Assembly (NCBI GenBank): GCA_009823505.1
Contig: VZQC01006589.1
Span: 3,041,154-3,105,153, forward strand
DNA: 64,000 nt
Source: Rhizomys pruinosus
Lineage: Eukaryota > Chordata > Mammalia > Rodentia > Spalacidae
Direction of reading: 5' to 3'
Shown: piece after piece, positions 54,140-64,000 of the stretch
Layout: each line of letters begins with the position of its first letter
Numbering within the stretch: position 1 is the stretch's first letter
Made by a program: the position numbers and the translations under genes
The notes under the pieces: model-generated
Database searches by the model: none
The model's input: only the letters and a program-made list of their open reading frames with translations
Told to the model about the DNA's origin: nothing

Positions 54140-54905
54140 CATATAGGGTTGGGAATGTGCTAGACATTATGGGAAGAGCCCAGACCAGCTGGCAGAGCTG
54201 AGTCTGCTTCCATGCTGTGTTTATCAGCTTCTGTTTCTGGAACAAACATGGAGACCGCCAGCCTTCAATAAGAAGAGGTACATCCCTGCTCATAGTGGGA
54301 CTTTGACTGAGGACTGTGGTCGGTTGGCTCTGCTGCTTTTAAGCCTGTCGTGAGAGAGCACATGGAGGGGCAAAAACAGAAAGAAGGAGGGCCTGAGGTC
54401 CTGCCATCCTTTCAAAGATACATCACCAATGACTTCCTAAAGGTTCCATCAACTTTTAGTGGTGCCAAGCTGGGGCTAAACCTTAATACATGTACCTTTG
54501 GGAGACCTCCCAGATCCATCCGTAGTATGTTTAACAAACACACGCATGTGCTGTTAGTGCAGCTGGCAGTACTTGGATCCTATAACTGAGTGCTTGCAAA
54601 CCCAGATTGTCTCTGATTGGGAGGTGGTGTTCAGTACCTGCTTAAAGCATGGGTGAGAGCTTCTTGCCATCTGGAACCTACATGCTAAGCCTGCCTCCTG
54701 TAACCATATCATATTATTAAAGACACTGCTAGACCTAGGTTTGCTCAAAGTGCCCATTTGGCAGTCCCCCTGTCTCTATGCTTTGGACAATGAGAATGGT
54801 TCAAGGTGGACCAGAATAACCTGGAGACGTTTGTGTCAGTTTTGATACAATTGTGCAGCTGCCTGAGTTTCCTTTTCCCTAAGGACACACAAAGAGCATC
54901 TGCCC
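54138..54905. other. Intron sequence, nothing recognised
   Basis: Unique-looking DNA. 'cagcttctgtttctggaaca' may be part of an old DNA-transposon relic; not assigned. Confidence 0.5.
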
Positions 54906-55010
54906 ACCCAGACTTGGTCTGCCTACCCAGAGGGGGTCTGCCCACCCAGAGGGGGTCTGCCCACCCAGACTTGGTCTGCCTACCCAGAGGGGGTCTGCCC
55001 ACCCGGAGCT
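54906..55010 (+). repeat. 19-bp tandem repeat, 5.5 units
   Basis: Units start at 54906, 54925, 54944, 54963 and 54982, with a partial at 55001. Two versions alternate: 'acccagacttggtctgcct' and 'acccagagggggtctgccc', in the order A-B-B-A-B. Confidence 0.96.
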
Positions 55011-55650
55011 CTCCTGAACCCTGACCCTCTCCAACCCTGATTCTTCTGGCATCTTTTGAACAACAGCAGTAGGTGCCAGAGAACACAGACAAAGCCAATT
55101 TCTGTCCCCTTGCCTAGCAGTTTCTCAGCTGCAGAGTGGACAACTGTAACACTCTGTGATATAAATAAATGGGGCCTGACTGACTCCCCAGACGCCCTGC
55201 AGTCCAAAGTGGCTGGGTGCACTGGCTTCCTCTCTGGCGATGAGCTTCCTGATTCTTCTCCTGGGGCAGCAGGACGGCTGCACTCAAGCACCACACAGGC
55301 GTTCAGAAGTGCGAGGCGCACAGCGCATGCTCACAGAAGCTGCCAAAGCAACACTGAGTGAAGAATTAGAGGTAGCTCAGAGATTTCATTTGCATTCCAA
55401 GTTGAGAAAGTGTAAAAAACAAACTGGACAGCTCTGATGAACTTCCAGGTACAATTACCACTTGCCAGAATTATTACAATTTGAATTAAAAATGGACTAA
55501 AACTAAATGAAATTAAGAATTCTGCTCCCCGGTCACACATTCATAGTGACCTGTGGCTGGTGACTGTGCATAAGACAGCCACGTGAGAACATGCTAAGCT
55601 CCAGAAGGCTGCACTGACCATGCGAATTCAGGGTACTGACTTTGGTCTTC
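55011..55650. other. Intron sequence, nothing recognised
   Basis: Unique-looking DNA. Overlapping antisense short frames are not supported as genes. Confidence 0.5.
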
Positions 55651-55654
55651 TAAA

Positions 55655-55877
55655 ATATTTTATTTATTAATTTTTTACTTTGTGTGTATGAGTGTTCTGC
55701 TTGCATTTATGTAAGTGCACCCACCTCATGCACTGTCTGTGAAGGCCAGAAGACAGTATCAGATCCCCTGAAACATGAGTTTCAGATAGTTGTTAGCCAC
55801 CATGTGGATGCTGAAAACCGAACCTCAGTAAGAGAAGCCAGTGATCTTAACTGTTGAACCGTCTGTCCTGCCCAGTG
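55655..55877 (-). repeat. B2/B3-type SINE, diverged
   Basis: 'gtgtgtatgagtgttctgct' to 'tgaaccgtctgtcctgccca' in reverse orientation. Confidence 0.88.
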
Positions 55878-55997
55878 ACTTCAGACTTAAAGCGTTAGAT
55901 AAGAATGGAAGGGGGTTCAAGAGACAGAGAGGCCAAGCCTCAGCATAAGCATTCAGACAAAAACAGGGGTGCTTATGTCAAAAATTATGGAGCAAAG

Positions 55998-56190
55998 GGG
56001 CTAGAGAGTTGGCTTAGCAGTTAAGAGGATTGGATGCTCTTGCAGAGGATCCTGGTTTGGTTCCCAGCACCCCCACTGCGACTGACAACTGCTATAACCC
56101 AGTTCTAGGAGATCAGATGCCCTCTTCTGGCCTCTGCAGGCATTGTTTGCATGGGTGCACTTATAAATACAAATTAATAAATAAAAACTA
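55998..56190 (+). repeat. B2 SINE, diverged
   Basis: 'ggggctagagagttggctta' to 'tttgcatgggtgcacttata' with an AAAT-rich tail. Confidence 0.9.
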
Positions 56191-57130
56191 TCACGGACCA
56201 TAGAAGAGCTTATCTTTTCATTCATAGAATATTGAAATATCTATTGTGTGTTGAGGGCTAAGGATTGGATTCAAGAATGGAAACTTCACAACTCTGTGAA
56301 ATGATAAAATCATGGGTTTTTGTTTTTTTGTTTGTTTTTTGGTCTTGGGGAAAATAGCTACATCGTGGGGTGCAGTTGAGGTGAGGCGGGCACAGGCAAT
56401 TCAGATGGGTGGAAGGAGACTTCCGTGAAAGCTAAAGATTTAGACGGGAGGGGCTGGGATTCCGGGCCATTCTCTCCAAGCCCACATAAACAACACGTGG
56501 AAGTGGGGTAGTCCTGCTGTCTCAGCCTCCCTGACGGAGGCTTGCCTGGTGCTCACAAGCGCAGTGAACTCCACCCCATGCTTGTCAGGGAAGGCATGCT
56601 TCCACTTCCTCAGGGGCTTTTCTGGATGTGACTTGCTCAGATTGGGCCTCCCTACCCAGCACAAACTGCTTTCCTAAACATCCGGGAGGGGGAGAAGACA
56701 GTACTCAGATGAGGGCCAAGTTTAAGGGGAGCCAAAAAGCATCTTCTTAGAGTTTCTGAGGTGTTTCCCTGAAGAACCTGAGAAGTAGGCCAGGGTGCTG
56801 TTTCCCCAGCTAGTGCTGAATCACGTAAGGGCAGAGACAGCTGTCTTACCCAGGGAGAATCTTTCAGGGCAAGAAGACGAGCTGTCATCTCAGCCCATCG
56901 TGATCAGCCCTGAACATGAGTGGGTGGAGAGCAGGGCTCCTACCAGTGCTGGTTTAGGCAGTGAGCCCCTTCCATGGTCCTCTGTCCCTGCAAAACGTTG
57001 TTTGCATATTAATTTGTATTCTCTGACATCACTCACTTTTGAAAGAGTTGCCTCAAACTTTCAAAGTCAAGATGAATTCCAGCAGAGTGTTTCTGAGCAA
57101 CACTGACAGGTCAGATGTGTTCATAGTCAT
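56191..57130. other. Intron sequence, nothing recognised
   Basis: Unique-looking DNA, no supported gene. Confidence 0.5.
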
Positions 57131-57135
57131 AATTT

Positions 57136-57305
57136 ACTTTTTCTTTTTTGTCTTTTTTGAGACAGGATCTCCCTGTATCCCCAGCTGGCCTGGAACTCAC
57201 TTTGTAGACCAGGCTAGCCTTGAACTCATGGAGATCTGCCTGCCTTTGCCTCCTGAGTGCTGGGATTAAAGATGTGTACCACTATGCCTGGCTGGATCCC
57301 GGCAT

Positions 57306-57348
<43 letters not shown>

Positions 57349-57480
57349 TTTTTTTGAGACAGGGTCTCCCTTTAGTCCCAGCTGGATCCTGGCTTTTAAA
57401 ATGTGGGTTCTGGAAACTAAATCCAGGTCCTCAGGCTTGTAAGGGAAACACTTTGCCAACTGAGCCATCTCCCCAGCCCC
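57136..57480 (-). repeat. B1 SINE, (TTTA)n, second B1 fragment and SINE tail
   Basis: A full reverse-oriented B1 (57136-57293, 'gagacaggatctccctgtat' on), about 12 TTTA units (57303-57351), a second B1 3' end ('gagacagggtctccctttag') and a B3-like end ('gagccatctccccagccccc'). The (TTTA)n tract is the A-rich tail of the second B1. Confidence 0.88.
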
Positions 57481-57925
57481 CTTAGCTGAATCTTTGTGAC
57501 AAAAAGTAGTTTCTGATTGTCTGGTTAGGGAGCTGTGACTTACAGGGTCACCATCTCTGCCAGCCTGAGTACAGGCTGAGTACAGTACACACTAACTTGG
57601 GGAGGGTTGGGTCAGTTTACATCCCCCAGAGATGGAGCCTGGGACAGACAAGAGTACAAGATGACTGTAAGAGAGAGGGAAGGAAGAAGTGACATCAGGA
57701 AGAGCCTCAGGTAAATTCTCAGTCAACTCTGTAGGTCCCACTGGGCCGAAATGACTGTCTTCCACCATGATGGGGGGCACCTGGGAAGAATGTGACACCA
57801 TTGCCCAACTAAGGCCCATGTGGAAGGGCAGCCAGCTCCCTGCAGCTGATAAGGGGATGCACATTTCTGTGACCTCTTCACAGTTCCTCCTGTAAGAGTA
57901 ACTGTGTTAAGAGGGCACGGAGGTA
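57481..57925. other. Intron sequence, nothing recognised
   Basis: Unique-looking DNA. Confidence 0.5.
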
Positions 57926-57929
57926 GGAG

Positions 57930-58155
57930 GTGACTGGAGAGCTGGCTCAGTAGGTAAAGTGCTTGCTATGAAAGCATAAGAACCTGAATTCGAGTTTGGA
58001 TGCCTCAGTACCTACGTAAAAGCCAGGAGTAGTATCCATGCCTGTAACCCCGAGACTAGGGAGGCAAAGATAGCTGGGACCAGGAGCTGTGGTCACCAGC
58101 CACCCTAACCGAAAGAGTGAGGTCCAGATTCAGAGACCCTGTCTCAAACAGTAAA
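57930..58155 (+). repeat. B4-type SINE
   Basis: 'gtgactggagagctggctca' with 'taaagtgcttgctatgaaag' gives the head, and 'gtgaggtccagattcagaga' with 'ccctgtctcaaacagtaaag' the B1-like tail. Confidence 0.82.
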
Positions 58156-58227
58156 GTTGGCAGCAATAGAGAAAGGTCCGACACTGCCCTCTGCTCTCCA
58201 TACACACAGGGGTAAGCACACCTGTGT

Positions 58228-58229
58228 AT

Positions 58230-58266
<37 letters not shown>

Positions 58267-58576
58267 CGCCACTCGCACACATGCACGCACATGTACACAC
58301 ACAGGCAGAGGGAGACATGGGCAAGCACACCTGCATATGCACACACACACACAAGCGCACACACACACACATGCGCACACACACATGCATATATCACATA
58401 CATCACATACACTTACACATACATCATACATACACATAGACACATTACACACACATGCACACACACACAGAGGGAGACATGGGCAAGCACATCTGTGTAT
58501 GCACACACATATATCACACACATCACATATACTTACACATACCTCACACACATAGACACATTACACACACGTACAT

Positions 58577-58606
<30 letters not shown>
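58228..58606 (+). repeat. CA-rich composite microsatellite with a longer period
   Basis: Alternating CA/CACG/CATA tracts. The non-CA phrase 'gagggagacatgggcaagca' occurs at about 58308 and again at about 58470, about 160 bp apart. Long-looking frames of His/Thr repeats on this strand and Val/Cys on the other are artefacts of CA repeats. Confidence 0.95.
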
Positions 58607-58607
<1 letters not shown>

Positions 58608-59295
58608 GAGATGGTCCTCAGCTTGCTCATGTGGCTAGGGGTCCTTGTGCCACTGGTCCCTTCAGTACAGTGAGCCATGAGTTAGGATTGATGATGGACT
58701 TTTGGAACTGACCAGGAAATAGTCCAGTGCATTCTTGCCGCCAGCGGGCTTTTGAGGTCTCTCTGATGTCAGAGGTCTCAGGTGAGGGACTCTTGAGGCA
58801 CAGAACTCTCTATAACTTTGAACCACTGAGCTGTCTGAACTGCAAATCTTTTTAAGCAAGTGGATTTGGCAGCCAACCAAAGCAGAATAAATTGTTTTAT
58901 CCCTACCTTCCTTTTGCCAGAGGAAGCCTTAGGAAGTGAAAGTGTGTCCAAGCTTGGGAAAAATCGAGAGTGTTTGAAATCACAGGCACACTTGGTCCCT
59001 AAGGTCTGATTTTCAGGAGAGCCAAAAGGACTTTTGCTGTATGTTTAAATTAGCAGGAGAGGCTGGAAGAGAGGCTACTCCTGGGTGGCCTTACATGCAC
59101 TAAGGGGTCAGCCGATAGAGAGAAAAGGAAGTTTGGGGCAACAAGCCATCCTGCATGAACTGTCAACCACTAGAACAGCCATGTGCTGTCTATGAAGAGC
59201 TTCCTAAATAAGTGGTGGGAACTGGGGGATTCAGAACAGATAGTGGTGTAGAGACAAGGCAGGAGGTTGGGTCGAACACATGGGATATTCTGGAA
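58607..59295. other. Intron sequence, nothing recognised
   Basis: Unique-looking DNA, no gene. Confidence 0.5.
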
Positions 59296-59307
59296 TGTTC
59301 TGTCTTT

Positions 59308-60398
59308 TTTTTTTTTTTTTACATAAATTTATTTATTTATTTATTTTTAACAAATCTAGACCCGTGTTCCCGCTCATTCCCCCACCCCGCCAGAGCTCAT
59401 GCATTCTGCCAGACATGCTTTCCATCTCTTAGTCATTCTCAATATTTTCCATGGGGAAGTTGACTGTTTTGAGCAGAAGTTCACTGTTTCAGTCAGTTCT
59501 TTGATGCAGTCTTTTCTGTTGTTGTTGTTGTTTCCAAAATGCGTTATGCCCAACTGCTTTGGACAAAAGCTCAGGGGGCCCTATACAAGAAATACTTACA
59601 ATTGGGTAATTGGCACTAGCATCCACAGATGAGGGATACCATTCGTCGTTTGTTTTTCTGGGACTGTGTTACTTCACTCAGCATGATGTCCTCTAGCTCC
59701 AGCCATTTTCCTGCAAAGCTCGTGATGTCGTCTTTCTTTACTGCTGCATAGAACTCCATTGTGTAGATGTACCACATTTTCTCTATCCACTCGTCAGTTG
59801 AGGGGCATTTAGGTTGGTTCCAGCTCTTTGCTATTGTGAAGAGAGCTGAAATAAACATGGCCGTGCATGTATCTCTGTGGTGGCGTAAGTCTTGAGGGTA
59901 CATGCCCAGGAGTGGTATGGCTGGGTCGGGTGGCAAGTTCATTCCAAGTCTTCCAAGGGTTCTCCACACTGCTTTCCATAGTGGCTGTACGAGTTTACAT
60001 TCCCACCAGCAGTGGATGAGTGTTCCCCTTTCCCCACAACCTCTCCAGCACTTGGTATCATTTGTTTTCTTGATCCTAGCCAGTCTTACTGGAGTAAGAT
60101 GATATCTTAAAGTGGTTTTGATTTGCATTTCCTTAATGATTAGTGATGTTGAGCAGTTCTTGAGGTGTTTCTCAGACATCTCTAATTCCTCGCTTGTGAA
60201 GTCTCTGTTCAGTTCTTTGCTCCATCTATTGAGCGGGTCGTTTGTTTTCTTTTTTCTTTGTTTTTTGAGTAGTTTATATATTCTGGAAATCAATGCTTTG
60301 TCAGATGTATCTGCAGTGAAGGTTTCCTCCCACTCTGTGGGATTTCTCTTCACTTCCTTGATTGTTTCTTTTGATGTACAGAAGCTTTTGAGTTTGAT
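59308..60398 (-). mobile_element. LINE-1 3' end with an open ORF2 C-terminal frame and target-site duplication
   Basis: The minus strand 60353-59616 encodes 245 codons without a stop, clearly the C-terminus of L1 ORF2p: '[20 protein letters not shown]', '[20 protein letters not shown]' (cysteine-rich domain with C-x3-C...H-C spacing) and '[20 protein letters not shown]'. The 3'UTR and a poly(A) tail follow (59600 down to 59308). It is bounded by TGTTCTGTCTTT at 59296-59307 and 60399-60410, so it is a 5'-truncated insertion of about 1.1 kb. Endonuclease and RT domains are absent, so it cannot act on its own. Confidence 0.95.
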
Positions 60399-60597
60399 TG
60401 TTCTGTCTTTCCAAGGGCACTTCTCTTAATGCCAGACAGATTTGATATGACATCAGGACCTTTGATCAGAGACCCATGGGACTGCAAGTCCTAGAGTGTT
60501 CATGGCAGGAGCAGGTGGGAGGCCATCCCTGTTACAGGAGCTCTGACTCCCACCCCATACTCCACACAAGCTTGGAAAGTGAGCTGTTATTAGTCAT

Positions 60598-60599
60598 TT

Positions 60600-60636
<37 letters not shown>

Positions 60637-60785
60637 TTTTTTTGGTCTTTTTGAGACAGGGTCTCCCTGTAGTCCTAGCTGTCCTGGAACTCACTCTGTA
60701 GACCAGGCTGGCCTTGAACTCACAAAGATCCGCCTGCCTCTGCCTCCCAAGTGCTAGGATTAAAGGCGTGCACCACCACGCTCAG
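60598..60785 (-). repeat. B1 SINE with (TTTA)n tail
   Basis: About nine TTTA units, 'ggtctttttgagacagggtc' to 'aggcgtgcaccaccacgctc' in reverse orientation. 'attagtcatt' on the left (about 60590) recurs on the right (60789) as a target-site duplication. Confidence 0.95.
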
Positions 60786-60789
60786 CTCA

Positions 60790-61560
60790 TTAGTCATTCT
60801 TAAATCATGGTTGTGACCGAATACCTAGAAGAACCAGCCGAAAGGAGCAAGAATTTCTTTTGGCTCACGGTTTCACTGTTAATTTGGTCCACGGTCACTT
60901 GGCTCAGTGCACCAGGGTGAAAGTCATAGTGATGGGAATGACTGACTGAGGAGGTTTCAGAAATAATATTTTTAAAGTGGATTTATCATACCGCCAGCCT
61001 TGTGGTATGACAGGGTCTGGGTTGTCCAGCCATAGCTGTTGGCTTGCTGGAGATGCTGAGAGCCCAGGATCTGTTTAGTCCATGCAGCTGAATTCTTCAG
61101 CAGTCCTGGCCTGGAGCTGATGACCTGGAAGGATCCTGGGGATTCACCCACTTGTTTGTCTTCTGTTTGTGGTGGGGCTTGGTTCTGACAACAGTGGAGG
61201 ATGATGGTAGTGGTGGTCGCAGCAACAGTGGGTGGCCACACACCACGGGGATGGGCAAACAACTCTGAGGAGCTTCTTCCTCATGGTGGACAGGAGTCAG
61301 AAAGTGAACTGGAAAGGGGCCCGGGCAAGATATAGCTTCCAAAGGCCCCTCCTACCAATGACGACTTTCTCCCACTAGGCCCCTCCACCTTTCTCCTCCC
61401 CCAAGACGTCATGAATGTATCAAAGGATCAATCCATTCATTAGGTCAAAGCCCTAGTGCTGGAATCATCTCTGGAACTGTCATCACAGACAGCTCTAGAG
61501 GTGTACTTTGCTAATCTAGACATTTCTCAATCCAATTAAGTTGACAGTCATGATTAACCA
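60790..61560. other. Intron sequence, possibly an old DNA-transposon repeat
   Basis: 'ggctcacggtttcactgtta' at the left and 'tccattcattaggtcaaagc' with 'ctcaatccaattaagttgac' at the right recall a medium-frequency rodent repeat, but I cannot name it. No gene. Confidence 0.35.
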
Positions 61561-61564
61561 TCAT

Positions 61565-61755
61565 GGGCTAGGGAGACAGCTCCATCAGTAAAGAGCTAGC
61601 CACGCTAGCATGGGGACCTGAGCACAAGAAAAAAAGCAAGATGTGGTGTCACACGCTTGTAATCCCAGTGCTGGGAGGTGGGGTAGGGATAGGCAGGTCC
61701 CTGAGGCTCACTGACAGACAGCTTGGCCTACTAGGTGAGACCAGTGAGAGAATCT
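61565..61755 (+). repeat. B4-type SINE
   Basis: 'gggctagggagacagctcca' head, 'gtggtgtcacacgcttgtaa' with 'tcccagtgctgggaggtggg' middle. Confidence 0.75.
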
Positions 61756-61762
61756 GTCTCTG

Positions 61763-61820
<58 letters not shown>

Positions 61821-61821
61821 T
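61755..61821 (+). repeat. (TC)n-(CA)n microsatellite
   Basis: Some 20 TC units followed by 8 CA units. Confidence 0.95.
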
Positions 61822-61842
61822 CACAAAGCTGACAGTGTCTGT

Positions 61843-62205
61843 TGTGGTTTGAATGAGTGTGTCCCCAATAGGCTTCAAGTATTCAGACATTTTGCCCCCA
61901 GTTGGTGATGCTGTTTTAGGAGGTCTTAGAAGGTGTGGCCATGCTGGAGGAAGTACGCCACTGGGGGTGGGCTTAGTGAGTTTAACAAGCCTTGCTAGTC
62001 TCCAGAGGCTCTCTCGATTGCCTGTACTCATTGTGAGATGTGAACCTTGGCTTTCTGCTCCAGCCCCAGCCGCCATGCCTCCCACCACAATGGACTCTTA
62101 ATTCCCTGGAACCGTCAATCATAAGATCAAGTAAACTCTTCCTTTTATAAGTTCCTTTGGTCATGGTGGTTTTATCACAGCAACAGAAAAGTGACTAATA
62201 CAGTG
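61843..62205 (+). mobile_element. hAT-Charlie-type nonautonomous element (RCHARR1-like)
   Basis: 'tgtggtttgaatgagtgtgt', 'cccccagttggtgatgctgt', 'aggtgtggccatgctggagg' and 'gttcctttggtcatggtggt' are in the order of the rodent element I remember under that name. The right end reads 'aaaagtgactaataca'. Confidence 0.7.
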
Positions 62206-62259
62206 TCTAAGCAACAACAACTGAAATTGTCTTCTGACTTTCACACACAGGTACATTCA

Positions 62260-62260
62260 T

Positions 62261-62299
<39 letters not shown>
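62260..62299 (+). repeat. (CA)n microsatellite
   Basis: About 20 CA units. Confidence 0.96.
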
Positions 62300-62300
<1 letters not shown>

Positions 62301-62590
62301 CAGACACAGACAAAGATGAACTATCACATAGGTTTCCAATTCTAAAGTGAGGTAGACATGGCATTTAAAGTGAGGTAGACATTATATCATTTATTAGAAT
62401 GTGAACACCTTGCCCTGTTTTTCTTGGGGAGGAAAATGGTCACAGTAAACAAACAGGAAGATGTCAAGACTCCTACTTTGATCTCCCAGAGGTTTGAAGC
62501 TTGCTCTATTATCAGACTTGAGGTCATAGCCTATGCCCCAGAAAACTAAGTTCAACCACCCTTCCTCCACAAGCCAATTAAAACAGAAAA
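62300..62590. other. Intron sequence, nothing recognised
   Basis: It contains a 20-bp local repeat ('taaagtgaggtagacat', at about 62343 and 62367). Otherwise unique-looking. Confidence 0.55.
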
Positions 62591-62591
62591 A

Positions 62592-63900
62592 GGACCAGAG
62601 GGGCCGGTGCTAGTGGCCTGCACCTTGGTGCGGGCGGGAGTAGTTACCTGGGCAGGCATCTGCCGCCTCTGCCGCAGGTAGGGGGCCGTGGGCGGGACAG
62701 TCCTAGTCTCTTTTGTGCTGGGACCAGAGGGGTCGCCGGTGCTAGTGGGCCTGCCTTGGTGCGTGGTCGGGGGTAGTACCGCTGGGCAGGCATCTGCCGC
62801 TCTGGCCGCAGGTAGGGGACCGTGGCGGGACAGTCCTACTCTCTTTGTGCTGGGAACCAGAGGGGTCGGCTAGTGGCCTGCTTTGGTGCGGGCGGGATGT
62901 TTCCTGGGCAGGCATCTGCCGGTCTCTGCCGCAGGTAGGGGACCGTGGGCGGGACAGTCTAGTCTCTTTTGTGCTGGGACCAGAGGGGCCGGTGCTAGTG
63001 GCCTGCACCTTGGTCGCGGCGGGAGTAATTACCTGGGCAGGCATTCTGCCGCCTCTGCCGCAGTTGGGGGGCGTGGGCGGGACAGTCCTAGTTCTTTTGT
63101 GCTGGGACCAAGAGGGGTCGGTGCTAGTGGCCTGCCCTTGGTGCGGGCGGGAGTATTACCTGGGCAGGCATCTGCGCCTTCGCCGCAGGTAGGGGGCCGT
63201 GGGTCGGGACAGTCCTAGTCTCTTTTGTGCTGGGACCAGAGGGTCACGTGTCTAGTGGCTTGCACCTTGGTGTGGGCGGGAGTAGTTACCTGGGCAGGCA
63301 TCTGCCGCCTCTGCCGCAGGTAGGGGCCGTGGCGGACAGTCCTAAGTCTCTTTTGTGCTGGGACCAAAGGGTCGGTGCTAGCTGGCCTGCACTTGGTGCG
63401 GGCGGGAGTAGTTACTTGGGCAGGCATCTGCCGCTTGCCGAAGGTAGGGGGCCGTGGGCGGGATCAGTCCTAGTCTTTTTGTGCTGGGACCAGAGGGGCG
63501 GTGCTAGTGGCCTGCACCTCTGGTGCGGGCGGGTAGTTACCTGGGAGGGCATCTGCCGCCTCTGCCGAGGTAGGGGGCCGTGGGCGGAGTCCTAGTCTCT
63601 TTTGGGCTGGACCAGAGGGGTCGGTGCTAGTGGCCTGCTCTTGTGCGGGCGGGAGTAGTTACCTGGCAGGCATCTGCCGCCTCTGCACGCATAGGGGCCG
63701 TGGGCGGACAGTCCTAGTCTCTTTTGTGCTGGGACCAGAGGGTCGGTGCTAGTGGCCTGCACCTCTGGTGCGGGCGGGAGTGTTACCTGGGCAGCATCTG
63801 CCACCTCTGCCGCAGGTAGGGGGCCTGGGCGGACAGTCCTAGTCTCTTTTGTGCTGGGACCAGAGGGGTCGTGCTAGTGGCCTGCACTTTGGTGGCGGTC
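62592..63900 (+). repeat. GC-rich ~127-bp tandem array, about 10.3 units
   Basis: Units begin 'gggaccagaggggtcggtgc' at about 62592, 62721, 62853, 62977, 63105, 63233, 63361, 63487, 63609, 63732 and 63858 (spacing 122-132). Each contains 'tacctgggcaggcatctgcc' and 'cagtcctagtctcttttgtg'. The differences are mostly single-base insertions or deletions, many in G runs, so some may be sequencing error. Reading frames across it are meaningless. Confidence 0.95.
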
Positions 63901-64000
63901 TCCTGCCGGGCCGCGGGCTAGGTCGAGGCACCCCCCCCCCCGCCACGGGAGTTGGTGAGAATCCAAGTGGACCTTTCCTTGGAGAACCTTCAGAGCAAGA

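Larger units (their letters stand above)
50427..64000 (+). other. ITGA9: ITGA9 intron 1 (5' part)
   Basis: It starts at the GTGAGT donor and continues to the window edge. No exon 2 was found: it should begin by finishing the Trp codon and reading V-L-V-G-A-P, and no such sequence was seen on the + strand. The intron holds SINEs, a LINE-1 3' end, microsatellites and a GC-rich tandem array, listed separately. Confidence 0.85.

Noticed and set aside
58056..58638. His/Thr-rich and Val/Cys-rich frames
   Set aside because: Products of CA/TG microsatellite sequence.

Overview
This is mammalian nuclear DNA, most likely from a muroid rodent. It is packed with rodent-type SINEs: B2 copies of the 'ctggagagat-ggct' type, B1 copies of the 'GCCGGGCGTGGTGGC' type, and ID and B4-like copies. 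It also carries rodent LINE-1 fragments, hAT-type nonautonomous elements and many microsatellites. The B2 subfamilies do not look like the commonest laboratory mouse ones, but I cannot name the species. Nothing prokaryotic, no CRISPR array, no operon and no intact autonomous mobile element was seen.

Only two short stretches of host protein coding sequence can be supported, both on the + strand. (1) At the left edge is what I read as the last exon of GOLGA4 (golgin-245/p230). An acceptor 'ttgttttccag' is followed by seven sense codons reading SWLRTSS and a stop, then a 3'UTR with AATAAA at 2654-2659. (2) At 50263-50426, inside a CpG island, is exon 1 of ITGA9 (integrin alpha-9): signal peptide, start of the first beta-propeller blade and a GTGAGT donor. 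GOLGA4 lies upstream of ITGA9 in the same orientation in human 3p22, which supports both calls. The 47 kb between them is intergenic repeat-rich sequence. Everything after 50426 is ITGA9 intron 1.

Layout: 1-2001 last GOLGA4 intron; 2002-2680 terminal exon; 2821-5823 a 60-bp minisatellite of 50 units, 41 consecutive ones identical; 5824-10150 SINEs, an old hAT relic and a 38-bp minisatellite; 10171-19020 a minus-strand LINE-1 region damaged by what looks like an assembly error (duplicated noisy copies, a single N at 17133, scrambled low-quality stretches); 19450-25560 old plus-strand LINE-1 with nested insertions; 25560-44390 SINEs, hAT elements, LINE-1 3' pieces (one with a twin-priming inversion) and unique DNA; 44391-49320 LINE-1, a 27/28-bp minisatellite and SINEs; 49670-50680 CpG island/promoter; 50427-64000 ITGA9 intron 1 with SINEs, a 3'-terminal LINE-1 that still has a 245-codon ORF2 reading frame, CA-rich blocks and a GC-rich ~127-bp tandem array at the right end.

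No previously undescribed functional system was found. The observations most worth checking are the homogenised 60-bp array just past the GOLGA4 poly(A) signal, the assembly artefact around 12.5-19.4 kb, two B2 elements in the same position of two separate hAT copies, and the LINE-1 inversion.
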